NCBI GenBank assembly: GCA_024276995.1
Contig: JAJRWB010000012.1
Span: 33,618 to 97,617, forward strand
Direction: 5' to 3'
Source of the DNA: Candidatus Eiseniibacteriota bacterium
GTDB taxonomy: Bacteria > Orphanbacterota > Orphanbacteria > Orphanbacterales > Orphanbacteraceae
Length of the DNA: 64,000 nt
Shown here: positions 9,058 through 17,584 of the stretch, in pieces
Layout: each line of letters begins with the position of its first letter
Numbering within the stretch: the stretch's first letter is position 1
The notes under the pieces: generated by a model
Database searches by the model: none
Seen by the model: only the letters and a program-made list of their open reading frames with translations
What the model was told of the DNA's origin: nothing
Translations under genes and position numbers: made by a program

Positions 9058-11165
9058 ACCTTCCCGTCTCCGAAGAGAGGGGGGGGTGCCGGAAGAGTTC
9101 GGTGCTCCTTTCCGGGGCGTATCTCGGATTCTGCTGGGGACTTTTTTCATGGGCGGCGGTGTCCGCGGTTCAATGTCCGCCCGTTTTCATGGGAGTGCTC
9201 GAAACCCTTCTCACCGTCATCCTCTGGGCGGGCATCGCGCATATTGTCGCGTGCATCGTGGAGGCGATCCGTCTTCCCGGAGATCGCGAGACGCTCTCGC
9301 TGGCCGCGACGGCGGGGGTCTTCGTTTTCGCCTACACCAACTATCTGCTACATCCATATCTGATCGCCGGCGTCTATCTCCTCTCTCGCCCCGGTTTTCT
9401 GATCAGCGCGGCGATGCTCGTTCTGTTCTTGCCGCCCGCCCTTCTTCTTCGCGGCGGACGGCTGGGGCGCGCGGAGGAGCTTCGGAAAAGACTCTTCTTT
9501 CCGCCCGTCGCCATGGGTTTCCTCTTCGTTTTCGGCCGGTGCATCCTCGCCTCGATGCTTCCCGGGAGCGGGCGGCTGCCGATCGCCTTCGCATCGGCGT
9601 TCCTCCTCTTCTTTCTCACGGCGATCGTGTTTCGGAAGGGGATGGGGGGCGCGCCGTGGAGCGTCTTGCGCGTCCTCGTTCCGGCGGTGCTGATCGCCGT
9701 CATCATGGGAGGAAGCGTGATCCACGGCTTCGACCGTTTCCTCCGGCGGTCGATGGAGTCGGCGGGGCGTTATCCCGCTTCGCCGTCCCCGCCGGTGATC
9801 TTGATCTCCCTCGACACGGTCCGGCCGGACCATCTCTCCTTGTACGGGTACCGTTTCGACACCACCCCGAGGCTCGTCGAATTCGCCTCGTCCGCCGTGA
9901 CGTACGACCAAGCGTACTCCGTTTCGAGCTGGACCCTTCCCGCACACGCGTCGATCTATACGGGTGTCTACCCGCGGGAGCACGGGGCCCACTATCCGCC
10001 GGGAGCGCGGCCCGGTGTGGTGCCCGGTGAAATCGACCGTACGCTTCCGACTCTTGCGCAGGTGATGAGCGCGCAGGGCTACCACACCGCCGCGATCGCC
10101 GCGAACCGGCTCGCCGTGTCGCCGGAGTACGGCCTTGAGAGGGGATTCGACGATCTCCTCGTCGCGAGACGGCTGACCGATAAGCCGATGCCCTTCACCA
10201 CGCTCAAGGCGCTCGGAAGGCTCGTCCGTATTCCCTCGATCCGCCGCATCATGAGAGAGCACGACGACGCGGCGACCATCACCGACCGTGCGCTCGCGTG
10301 GGTCGAGAGGTGCGGCGGAAAGGACCGGCCTTTTTTCCTCTTCCTGAACTATATCGATCCCCATACTCCATACGCCGCTCCGGCGCGATACGATGTGTGG
10401 GGGGCGAGAAGATCGTGGCGGGAGCGGTTTCGCGAGATCGTGCTTCTCGGGTACGAAACGAAATCGAGCGGTATCGATCTCGATGAAACCGATCGGGCGA
10501 TTCTCGATCGGCACTATGACCGGGAGATTTCGTATCTCGACCATGAACTCGGGAGACTTTTCGCCGGCTTCGAAGAATCGGGCCTCCTCGACAGGGCGTG
10601 GATCGTGATCGTTTCCGATCATGGGGAATTCCTGGGGGAACATCATCGCCGGAATCACGGAAAGGCGTTGTACGAAGAAGTGACCCGCGCGGTTCTCATC
10701 GTCCGCCCCCCGGGCGGTGTCGAGGGAGGGGGGAGGAGAGAGGTGCGGCTCGCGTCCACGCTCGAAATCCCGAGACTCATCGCCGAGGCGGTCGGCTTCG
10801 CTCCGCCGCGCGGCATGGTCCGGCACCGTCCCGATCAGAGCGGCTTCGTGATCTGCGAGAAGTACCTCACCCATCGATATCGCCGCTACCTGGACCGCGA
10901 CGACGTCGGTCGCCTCCGGGCGGTGTTGATGGGAGGGTGGAAGTGGATCGTCGCCGACCCTGGGGGAACGGAAGAACTCTATCATCTCGTCGATGACGGC
11001 GACGAGTCGGTGAACCGGGCCGAAGGCGAGAGCGGAATCCGGAACGCCATGAGAGCCCGCTATGCCGCGTGGCTCGAGGGAACGGTTTCGCCGTTCCCGG
11101 ACGGCGGCGTAGGAAGAGACCAAGAGAAGAAGGACGCGCTGCGCGCTCTCGGCTATCTCGACTGA
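9054..11165 (+). CDS. Membrane-anchored sulfatase-superfamily protein
   Basis: A 703-residue protein coupled by an ATGA overlap. Residues 20-235 carry about six membrane segments; from about residue 250 a sulfatase domain follows: V-I-L-I-S-L-D-T-V-R-P-D-H-L, the nucleophile region S-W-T-L-P-A-H-A-S, V-S-D-H-G-E-F-L-G-E-H, and a C-terminal A-L-G-Y-L signature. The usual C/S-x-P-x-R of formylglycine sulfatases is T-x-P-x-H here, so a Cys-derived formylglycine is absent and a Thr nucleophile, as in phosphotransferases of the alkaline-phosphatase superfamily, is more likely. It may modify surface glycans with, or remove, a phosphate-containing group; sulfate ester hydrolysis is less likely. Confidence 0.82.
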   Translation: MNLPVSEERGGCRKSSVLLSGAYLGFCWGLFSWAAVSAVQCPPVFMGVLETLLTVILWAGIAHIVACIVEAIRLPGDRETLSLAATAGVFVFAYTNYLLHPYLIAGVYLLSRPGFLISAAMLVLFLPPALLLRGGRLGRAEELRKRLFFPPVAMGFLFVFGRCILASMLPGSGRLPIAFASAFLLFFLTAIVFRKGMGGAPWSVLRVLVPAVLIAVIMGGSVIHGFDRFLRRSMESAGRYPASPSPPVILISLDTVRPDHLSLYGYRFDTTPRLVEFASSAVTYDQAYSVSSWTLPAHASIYTGVYPREHGAHYPPGARPGVVPGEIDRTLPTLAQVMSAQGYHTAAIAANRLAVSPEYGLERGFDDLLVARRLTDKPMPFTTLKALGRLVRIPSIRRIMREHDDAATITDRALAWVERCGGKDRPFFLFLNYIDPHTPYAAPARYDVWGARRSWRERFREIVLLGYETKSSGIDLDETDRAILDRHYDREISYLDHELGRLFAGFEESGLLDRAWIVIVSDHGEFLGEHHRRNHGKALYEEVTRAVLIVRPPGGVEGGGRREVRLASTLEIPRLIAEAVGFAPPRGMVRHRPDQSGFVICEKYLTHRYRRYLDRDDVGRLRAVLMGGWKWIVADPGGTEELYHLVDDGDESVNRAEGESGIRNAMRARYAAWLEGTVSPFPDGGVGRDQEKKDALRALGYLD

Positions 11166-11197
11166 AGGCGCGCACCCGTTCGGAGGATTCGGCCGGG

Positions 11198-12178
11198 ATG
11201 GATATCGCCTATTTCTCAACCGTGCTCTCCCTTCTCGCCGACCGGACGATCGACGTGACGGCGTTGGAGGCGATTCCCGGGGGATACGGCTCTCCCCGGG
11301 TCGATCGAATCCGCCTCGCGCGACCGTTTTGCGGGCACTCGTCGGTGGTGGCGAAGTATGTGCCCGCGGGGGCGGGGGGGGAAGTGAGCGCGTACCGGTG
11401 GTTCGTCTCTCCTTTCGTCGGCGAGGAGTTCGGGCCGCTGGCCATGGTGCACGCCGAGGAAGGGGGGTGGTGGATCTTCCTCCCCGATTTCGGCGACGAG
11501 ACGCTCGATACGACGAGCGCCCCGGCCGCCTGGCGCGAGGCGGCGCGGTGGATCGCTCGTTTCCAGGCCGCCCCTCTCCCCTCCCTCCCGGCGCGGCTTC
11601 CGCGCGGAGAGCGGTTTCTGTCGTGGAGCCGCCGGGGCATTGTCCGCCGCCTTCGCGAGGGAGGACGGCGCCTCGAGCGCTTCGAGAAGATCGTCGATCT
11701 TCCCGGCGGCGAGACGATGGTGAGGAGATGGGGGAATCGCGCCGCCTTCTTGAGGACGGTCCTCCCCCGCGTGCCGGGGGGGTTCGAGCGTCCGCTCCAT
11801 GGAGACTACAAGGGGAAGAACCTCCTCGTCGACCGCTCGGCCGGCGATGTCCGGATCCACCCCGTGGATTGGGCGAATGCCGGGTTCGGCCCGCTCTTTC
11901 TGGATATTCACACCCTTGCCCGCGACCTTCCGCCCGGCGAAAGGGAGGACGTGGTGGGCGCCTTTTTCGACGAAAGGACGGACGTGGGGTCGACGCTCCT
12001 CTCCCGCGACGAAGTCTCCCTCGGAATGGCGATCGTCGCCTTGATGAATAGTCTTCTCAGCATTGTCGTACTCGCCGACTACCTGGAGCGGGGCGTGGAT
12101 GAGACGGGTACGCCGTTCACGCTGGCGCGAAGGTTCGAGGAGATGGAGGGCGCCTTTGCGGCGGCTGCGGCCTTATGA
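11198..12178 (+). CDS. APH-like phosphotransferase (small-molecule kinase)
   Basis: A 326-residue kinase-fold protein. It has a glycine-rich loop near residue 28 (P-G-G-Y-G-S), a V-A-K lysine, the Brenner motif H-G-D-Y-K-G-K-N about residue 204, and V-D-W shortly after, the Mg-binding Asp of aminoglycoside/choline-kinase-type enzymes. The length is normal for the family. ATG 11198 is chosen because GGAGGA lies ten bases upstream; the longer frame runs into the previous gene. Embedded among glycosyltransferases it more likely phosphorylates a sugar or lipid intermediate than a drug. Confidence 0.75.
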   Translation: MDIAYFSTVLSLLADRTIDVTALEAIPGGYGSPRVDRIRLARPFCGHSSVVAKYVPAGAGGEVSAYRWFVSPFVGEEFGPLAMVHAEEGGWWIFLPDFGDETLDTTSAPAAWREAARWIARFQAAPLPSLPARLPRGERFLSWSRRGIVRRLREGGRRLERFEKIVDLPGGETMVRRWGNRAAFLRTVLPRVPGGFERPLHGDYKGKNLLVDRSAGDVRIHPVDWANAGFGPLFLDIHTLARDLPPGEREDVVGAFFDERTDVGSTLLSRDEVSLGMAIVALMNSLLSIVVLADYLERGVDETGTPFTLARRFEEMEGAFAAAAAL

Positions 12179-13368
12179 AGATCGGTTTCGTGAAGATGAC
12201 CCCCCTCGACGACGACGGTGCGCCGATCTCCGGTGTCGGATCGGTGGTTCGCGACTGGATCGAAGCGCTCCGCCGCCGGGGTCACGACGCGGAAGTTTTT
12301 GCCTTCAAGGATCATCTTACCACCGGCGAGAACGCGACGGCGGTCTATCGGAAAAGCCTTTTCGGCGACCGTCGTCTCGGTGCGACGCTTCGCCGGTGGT
12401 CGGAGGATTCGGGCGTGGAGATTCTTCATTTCCATACGTCCCTCCGCCAGACTTTCCGCGCGCTTCGCCGCCCGCTTCCCCGCCCGGCGATCGCGTCGCT
12501 CCACACCTTCGAGGCGGTTTGTCCGCTCTGCACGAAACGTCTCCCGGGCGGGGAGGCGTGCCGCTTTTCCCCGGGGCCGGTCTGCGTCCGGCAGGGGTGC
12601 CGTTCGGTGCGGCGCTATTGCATGCACGATCTTCCCGCTCGTGCGCTCAGGCGTCGTTCGTGGAGGTTTCTCTCCCGCGTGCTGGTTCATAATCGCGCCC
12701 TCGGCGAGGCCCTCGGGGGAATGCTGTCGACGACGGCGGTGACCCGGGTTCCTCTCGGTGTGGATGTCGCGAGGTTCGCCGCGACCCGCCGCCCGGGAGA
12801 CGGGAGAACGGTCGTGTATGCGGGAAGATTCCGGCGGGAGAAAGGGGTTCACCATCTCATCGCGGCGTTCGCGCGGGTGCGAAGGAAGATCCCCGCCGCG
12901 AAACTTCTTCTGATCGGCGCTGGCGAGGAGGAGGCGCCTCTGCTGAATCTATGTGATCGTCTCGGCGTGAGCGGGTCGGTCCGGTTTACGGGCGCCGCGG
13001 CGCGCCGGGAGATTCCGCGACGTCTTTCGGGTGCCTCGGTGGCGGTGCTTCCGTCGATCTGGGAAGAGAACTTCGGTCTCGCCGGTCTCGAGGCGATGGC
13101 CGCCGGGCTCCCCGTCGTGGGATCGGACATGGCCGGGATCCGCGAATGGCTCGAGAACGGACGGAACGGTTATCTCGTTCCTCCCGGCGATGAAATCGCC
13201 CTGGCGTCCGCCGTCGAGAAAATTCTGCGGGACAACGGACGTCGGCGGGAAATGGGACGGGCGGCGCGGATAACCGCGGAGGCGTTCGATATTCACGCGG
13301 TGACGGGCGCATTGGAAAAGGTGTACGAACAGGTCATCGCGGAAGCGGGAAACGAGGTGGGTGGTTGA
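12175..13368 (+). CDS. Family 4 glycosyltransferase
   Basis: A 397-residue GT-B enzyme with an ATGA overlap to the kinase. The N-terminal half contains a Cys-rich insert (C-P-L-C at about residue 118, C-R-F, C-V-R-Q-G-C, C-M-H), a pattern seen in a subset of GT4 proteins and possibly metal-binding. The donor half shows V-Y-A-G-R-F-R-R-E-K-G-V and W-E-E-N-F-G-L-A-G-L-E (E-x7-E), then S-D-M-A-G-I-R-E. It ends in a TTGA overlap with the next radical-SAM gene, so the two are translationally coupled. Confidence 0.86.
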   Translation: MKIGFVKMTPLDDDGAPISGVGSVVRDWIEALRRRGHDAEVFAFKDHLTTGENATAVYRKSLFGDRRLGATLRRWSEDSGVEILHFHTSLRQTFRALRRPLPRPAIASLHTFEAVCPLCTKRLPGGEACRFSPGPVCVRQGCRSVRRYCMHDLPARALRRRSWRFLSRVLVHNRALGEALGGMLSTTAVTRVPLGVDVARFAATRRPGDGRTVVYAGRFRREKGVHHLIAAFARVRRKIPAAKLLLIGAGEEEAPLLNLCDRLGVSGSVRFTGAAARREIPRRLSGASVAVLPSIWEENFGLAGLEAMAAGLPVVGSDMAGIREWLENGRNGYLVPPGDEIALASAVEKILRDNGRRREMGRAARITAEAFDIHAVTGALEKVYEQVIAEAGNEVGG

Positions 13369-14357
13369 ACGGGAGAATCGTTCCGCGGAAAGTGCGGCTC
13401 GAAGCGACGAGCGTCTGCCAGCTTCGTTGTCCCGCGTGTCCGACCGCGACGCGGGTGATCGCCCCGGTGATCGGCCCCGGTTATCTCGCAAAGGAGGATT
13501 TCGACCGCTTCATCGACGGCCATCGCTTCGTTCGCCATGTCGAGCTGTCCAATTTCGGGGAGCTGTTCCTGAACCCCGACCTGGCGGACATCCTGGAAAT
13601 CGCCTACCGCCGCGGCGTGGCCTTGTCGGCGGACAACGGCGCGAACATGAACCGCGCGCCCGACGAACTTCTCGAAGCACTGGTCCGTTTTCGTTTCCGA
13701 AGTATGGCCGTTTCCATCGACGGGGCGAGCCGGGAAGTGTACACCCGGTATCGCGTCGGGGGCGATTTCGACCGGGTCATCCGGAATATTCGAACCGTGA
13801 ACCGGTTCAAGGAGAAGTACCGGTCCCCGTTCCCCCGCCTGGCGTGGCAGTTCATCGTGTTCGATCACAACGCCCACGAGTTCGAGAGGGCCCGCGCTCT
13901 GGCGTCCGGATTGGGCATGGAATTCCGGCCGAAACTCCCATGGAACGAATCGAAAGTTTCCGCATCGATGGAACCTCTTCGCTCTTCCCTTCCCGGAGGA
14001 TTCCTTTCGAGAACGGAGTTCGCCTCGGGGAGGGGAAGGCATTATTCCGGGGCGCTCTGTCACCATCTGTGGCACGAACCTCAAGTGAACTGGGACGGTT
14101 CGGTTCTGGGCTGTTGCGTGAATTACTGGGGCGATTTCGGGGGAAACGTCTTCGAGGACGGTCTTCTCGCCTGTGTGAATGGCGAGGGAATGAAGCACGC
14201 CCGCGCCATGCTTCGGGGGAAAGCGCCCGCGAGGAAGGATATTCCGTGCAGCGCCTGCGACGTCTATCGTTTTATGGCGGAAAGAAAGAGCTGGATCGGT
14301 CCCTGCGAAATCCTCCGGGCGCGTTTCGCGGCGCTTTGGGCGGGAAGGAACCCCTGA
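13365..14357 (+). CDS. Radical SAM protein with SPASM domain
   Basis: A 330-residue radical-SAM enzyme. Cys18, Cys22 and Cys25 form the CxxxCxxC motif that binds the 4Fe-4S cluster and S-adenosylmethionine; a V-S-I-D-G strand follows near residue 115. The C-terminal SPASM region holds a Cys near residue 227 (A-L-C-H-H-L-W), V-L-G-C-C-V-N and C-S-A-C for additional clusters. The TTG start lies in a TTGA overlap with the glycosyltransferase upstream. It resembles the truncated SPASM gene at the start of the window; such enzymes occur in glycan and cofactor gene clusters, but the reaction cannot be assigned. Confidence 0.84.
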   Translation: MNGRIVPRKVRLEATSVCQLRCPACPTATRVIAPVIGPGYLAKEDFDRFIDGHRFVRHVELSNFGELFLNPDLADILEIAYRRGVALSADNGANMNRAPDELLEALVRFRFRSMAVSIDGASREVYTRYRVGGDFDRVIRNIRTVNRFKEKYRSPFPRLAWQFIVFDHNAHEFERARALASGLGMEFRPKLPWNESKVSASMEPLRSSLPGGFLSRTEFASGRGRHYSGALCHHLWHEPQVNWDGSVLGCCVNYWGDFGGNVFEDGLLACVNGEGMKHARAMLRGKAPARKDIPCSACDVYRFMAERKSWIGPCEILRARFAALWAGRNP

Positions 14358-14376
14358 AAAGGGCCGTCCATCCGTG

Positions 14377-14838
14377 TCATTCCCCTTTCCTTTCTTTCTC
14401 GAGGAAGAGAACTTTCTTCTGAAGCTCCTCGATCTTCTCCGACATCATGCGGATACTGCCGGCGAGTCCCCGGATGAACGCGTTGGCGAAGGCGGGGTAG
14501 TCGGCGACCGCCTCGAGAAACGCCTCCTGGTGGAGCGAGAGGGCGTGCGTATCTCTCGTGATCCTGACTTCGTCGAAGACCGCTTCTTCGACGCCAAGAA
14601 GGCGCAGCAGCCCGAAGGCATATCCCTTCAGCGCCCGCCGAACCACCACGCCCCCGCGGAGCTGCTCGACTTCACCGTCTAGAATGAAGAAGAAACTCGT
14701 CGCCGACTCGCCGGTGGACGGGATGACTTCCCCCGCTTCGAAGCGAACCTCTTCCGTTCTTGCCGCGATGAGGGCGACTTCATCGGTGGGGATCGTCTTG
14801 AAGAGATCCTCCTCCATCAGGGCGATCGCCTTTTCCAT
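14377..14838 (-). CDS. Cyclic nucleotide-binding domain protein
   Basis: A 153-residue protein with a single cNMP-binding beta barrel: F-x-A-G-E-V-I, then F-F-F-I-L-D-G-E-V-E and a G-x-x-F-G-x-L region, followed by an amphipathic C-terminal helix with coiled-coil character. The canonical R-T-A phosphate-binding arginine is not obvious. The ATG at 14838 lies six bases after the stop of the MFS/HEAT gene and has no good ribosome binding site; the same frame is open upstream to 14910 and reads smoothly into a leader resembling linkers of MFS-HEAT-cNMP fusion proteins. It may therefore be the C-terminal domain of that protein separated by a frameshift. Confidence 0.72.
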   Translation of the reverse strand: MEKAIALMEEDLFKTIPTDEVALIAARTEEVRFEAGEVIPSTGESATSFFFILDGEVEQLRGGVVVRRALKGYAFGLLRLLGVEEAVFDEVRITRDTHALSLHQEAFLEAVADYPAFANAFIRGLAGSIRMMSEKIEELQKKVLFLEKERKGE

Positions 14839-14843
14839 GATGC

Positions 14844-17447
14844 TCAGTTCATTAATGCGTTGCGTGACGATCCCTCCCCCCCGGCGACGGTGAGCTTCTC
14901 CATGGCCCACCGGGCAGTGTCGCGAATGATCGGATCCGACGATTTCATGTGATCATAGACCAGGTCGAGATGGATATCGAGTTTCGTCGATCCCACGACG
15001 AATAGACCGATCGCTCTCAACCATGCCTCGCGGCTCTCCAGAAGTTCCATGATCGTTCCGTATACCGAAGGAGAACCGCGGTGCAGCACGAAGCCGGCGC
15101 GTCTTACTTTTCCATTGAAGGAAGATTCCTCGAGCACGGGGAGAAGCGTTTTCTTGTGATCCTTTTCGAGGATCGAATCGAGATACTCGATCGATTGCGC
15201 CCGCAGCCGCCTGTTTCGGCCGAGGTAACCTCGGTGGGCGAGGAGCGTGTCCCGGGTGGGATAAACGAGGGCGAGCCTTCTGAAGATCCGCTCGAGAGAC
15301 TGGGCGGTTCGTTCGTTGATCACCCGGCCAAGGAGTCTGCGAACGTCTTCATTTTCGATGGAGAGCACCGCGCGCTGCTGGACGAGCCGTTGGCAATAGC
15401 GAAGGATCTCGCCGTCCAGCCTTTCACGGACGATTTTCCACGGCAGCGAGACCGCCGGGTTTTTCAGGCGGATCTGGTTGAGCGATCGGAGCACCTGGTT
15501 CATCACGATCCGGTTGGTTCCGAGGTGGCCTGCCCGGAAAAGTGAATATGCCGCATCCTGGCTCCCGATGGCGGCGAGTACCCGCGCGATCTCTACGCGG
15601 GTGGCTGGACTCACCGAGTCGTCGACGAGCCTGTCGCCGAGGAGGCCGACGATACGGTCGCCGTAGAGGGTGAGACTCTCCCTGGCGTCCTTGCGGTCCT
15701 CCCCTTTTTCGAGTCGGTCGATCAGCGCCGGAACGAACCGGCCGTCGCGGGTCAACCCGGCGCTCCTCATCGCGGTGACGCGCACATCTCTTTCCGGATC
15801 GTCGATCAGTTCGCGGAGCCTGTTTCTCGGTATAGGCGATCCGAGTTCTCTTCCGGCGGCGGCGGCCACCGCCACCCGGTCGGCGGTCGTCTCCTCGAGG
15901 CTCATGTCCGCCATCGCCTCGCCGGATGCACCGTCCCGCTGGAAACCGGTTTCCCACTCGAGTCCCTCCACGTTGGCGCCGCCCGCGATCAACATGGCAA
16001 GTGCTCTCGCCCGCACCGTCGGGGACGGATGGTGGAGGAGGAGCGAGCTTTTCTCCCGAACCGCTCCCATGTTGCCGTTTCGGAGAACCTCGAGAGCGTA
16101 GAGTACGCGACTTTCGTCTTCGCTTTCGAGGAGTGCCACCCAGTCGGTGGAAGGGTCCCACGTGGTGACGGGCGACGGCGCCTGCGTGCGTATCGACACC
16201 GACCGGTGGAGTGGGCGGGAAGCCTGCAGACGATACGATCGACTCACGGCGAACTCGAGGGCGAGCCAGCCGGCGGTGAGGACGGTCACCGCCAACGTGA
16301 TCTCCTTCATCCCGCCGTTTCCCGTCGTGTTGAGGAGGAGGATGAGAAGCCCCGCCCCGGCGTCGGCGCTCCTCGCGACGGCCACATCGATCAACCGCTT
16401 CGCCAGCCGTCTCGTATGATCGCTCAATGGGAAGTAGAGGAATTCCCACGCCGTCCTGGAAATCGACACACGGAGGGTCGCGTCGTAGAGACGGGTGGAA
16501 AGAACGAGGAGGAAGAAGGGGGAGAAAAGCGTGGCCACCGATCCGGCGAGTATCCCCACGGGGAGCGCCAGTGCGGCGCTTCGCGGACCGAAACGGGAGA
16601 GGACGAAACCGGCGAGACCGAGCTGCGCCGCGAGGGCGATCACATTTTGGGCGCCGTAGAACCCCCCCAGAAGCGAGGTGATCCGCCCCGATTCGGCGAA
16701 GTGTTTCTGGAGAAAAAACTTGAACTCATAATCGAGTACGGTGGAGCAGATGCCGCCCACGAGAAAAAGGGCCACAAGCAGCCGCACATACGGCTTCGAC
16801 AGCGCTTCGCGAAAACCTCCGCGCGCCGCTTTCCGGCGATCGGCGAGGAGCGGGGCTTTCTCGCTCTCCTTCACACCGCTCCGGTTCGACAGGATCGCCG
16901 CCGCGGCGTGGAGGGCCGCGGCGATGACTAGAATCCAATCGGTTCCCACCGAACCGCCCAGAAAAGTGGCGGCGCCGCCGCCGGTGAGACCGCCCGTGAT
17001 ACCGGCGGCGCCGATCATGGCGAAAAGTCGCTTCGCCTCTCTCGGGTTGACCCTCTCGTTCACCAGGATCCAGAACTGAGAAATCAGGATGAGGCCGTAC
17101 GCGCCGCTCCAGAGGTAGAAGGCCACCGCCGCGACGCGCGGCGCCGCCGGGAACCAGAGGGCGAAGAGGATGAGCGAAAAACCGGTGGAACACAGGGCGA
17201 AGGAGAGCGTGTTGTGTGCGGCTCTTTTCGCCGTGAACTTTCCGAAGCCGTAGACCGCGAGTGCCGTCCACCCGGCGACGCCGAGGTAGACGTAAGGGAG
17301 GTTGCTCGCGGGAAGCTCGGCGAGGAAGAGACCGTCCCTCGCGATCCTTGCCAGGGTGAATGAGAGAATGATCAAGAAGTGAAGCGATCCGAGAGAGACG
17401 AGCAGAGGGATTTCCGTTTTTCTGAAATGAAACAGACCGCCGCTCAT
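14844..17447 (-). CDS. MFS/ATP-ADP translocase-like membrane protein with HEAT repeats
   Basis: An 867-residue protein. Residues 1-400 hold about eleven to twelve membrane segments of MFS or NTP-transporter type (a G-G-x-T-G-G-G glycine-rich stretch in the middle); residues ~440-860 are soluble alpha-helical HEAT-like repeats (for example L-I-D-D-P-E-R-D-V-R and S-D-P-I-I-R-D-T-A-R). ATG 17447 is chosen since GGGAG lies seven bases upstream and it sits just before the first membrane helix; the longer frame is high-GC read-through. In related bacterial proteins the HEAT part continues into a cyclic-nucleotide-binding domain, here encoded by the next gene. Substrate unknown; a nucleotide or sensor role is inference. 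Confidence 0.75.
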   Translation of the reverse strand: MSGGLFHFRKTEIPLLVSLGSLHFLIILSFTLARIARDGLFLAELPASNLPYVYLGVAGWTALAVYGFGKFTAKRAAHNTLSFALCSTGFSLILFALWFPAAPRVAAVAFYLWSGAYGLILISQFWILVNERVNPREAKRLFAMIGAAGITGGLTGGGAATFLGGSVGTDWILVIAAALHAAAAILSNRSGVKESEKAPLLADRRKAARGGFREALSKPYVRLLVALFLVGGICSTVLDYEFKFFLQKHFAESGRITSLLGGFYGAQNVIALAAQLGLAGFVLSRFGPRSAALALPVGILAGSVATLFSPFFLLVLSTRLYDATLRVSISRTAWEFLYFPLSDHTRRLAKRLIDVAVARSADAGAGLLILLLNTTGNGGMKEITLAVTVLTAGWLALEFAVSRSYRLQASRPLHRSVSIRTQAPSPVTTWDPSTDWVALLESEDESRVLYALEVLRNGNMGAVREKSSLLLHHPSPTVRARALAMLIAGGANVEGLEWETGFQRDGASGEAMADMSLEETTADRVAVAAAAGRELGSPIPRNRLRELIDDPERDVRVTAMRSAGLTRDGRFVPALIDRLEKGEDRKDARESLTLYGDRIVGLLGDRLVDDSVSPATRVEIARVLAAIGSQDAAYSLFRAGHLGTNRIVMNQVLRSLNQIRLKNPAVSLPWKIVRERLDGEILRYCQRLVQQRAVLSIENEDVRRLLGRVINERTAQSLERIFRRLALVYPTRDTLLAHRGYLGRNRRLRAQSIEYLDSILEKDHKKTLLPVLEESSFNGKVRRAGFVLHRGSPSVYGTIMELLESREAWLRAIGLFVVGSTKLDIHLDLVYDHMKSSDPIIRDTARWAMEKLTVAGGEGSSRNALMN

Positions 17448-17584
17448 GGCAACTCCCGGAAGAAACACGCGCGGGCGGCGGCTGAAGTGCACGGCGCCCG
17501 GAAGAGCGATTGTAACAGACGAAGCGCGCGCACACATCAGAGGCGGCCTTGCCGCGGGGGGCGGTGCTCTGGTAAACCTCTTCC

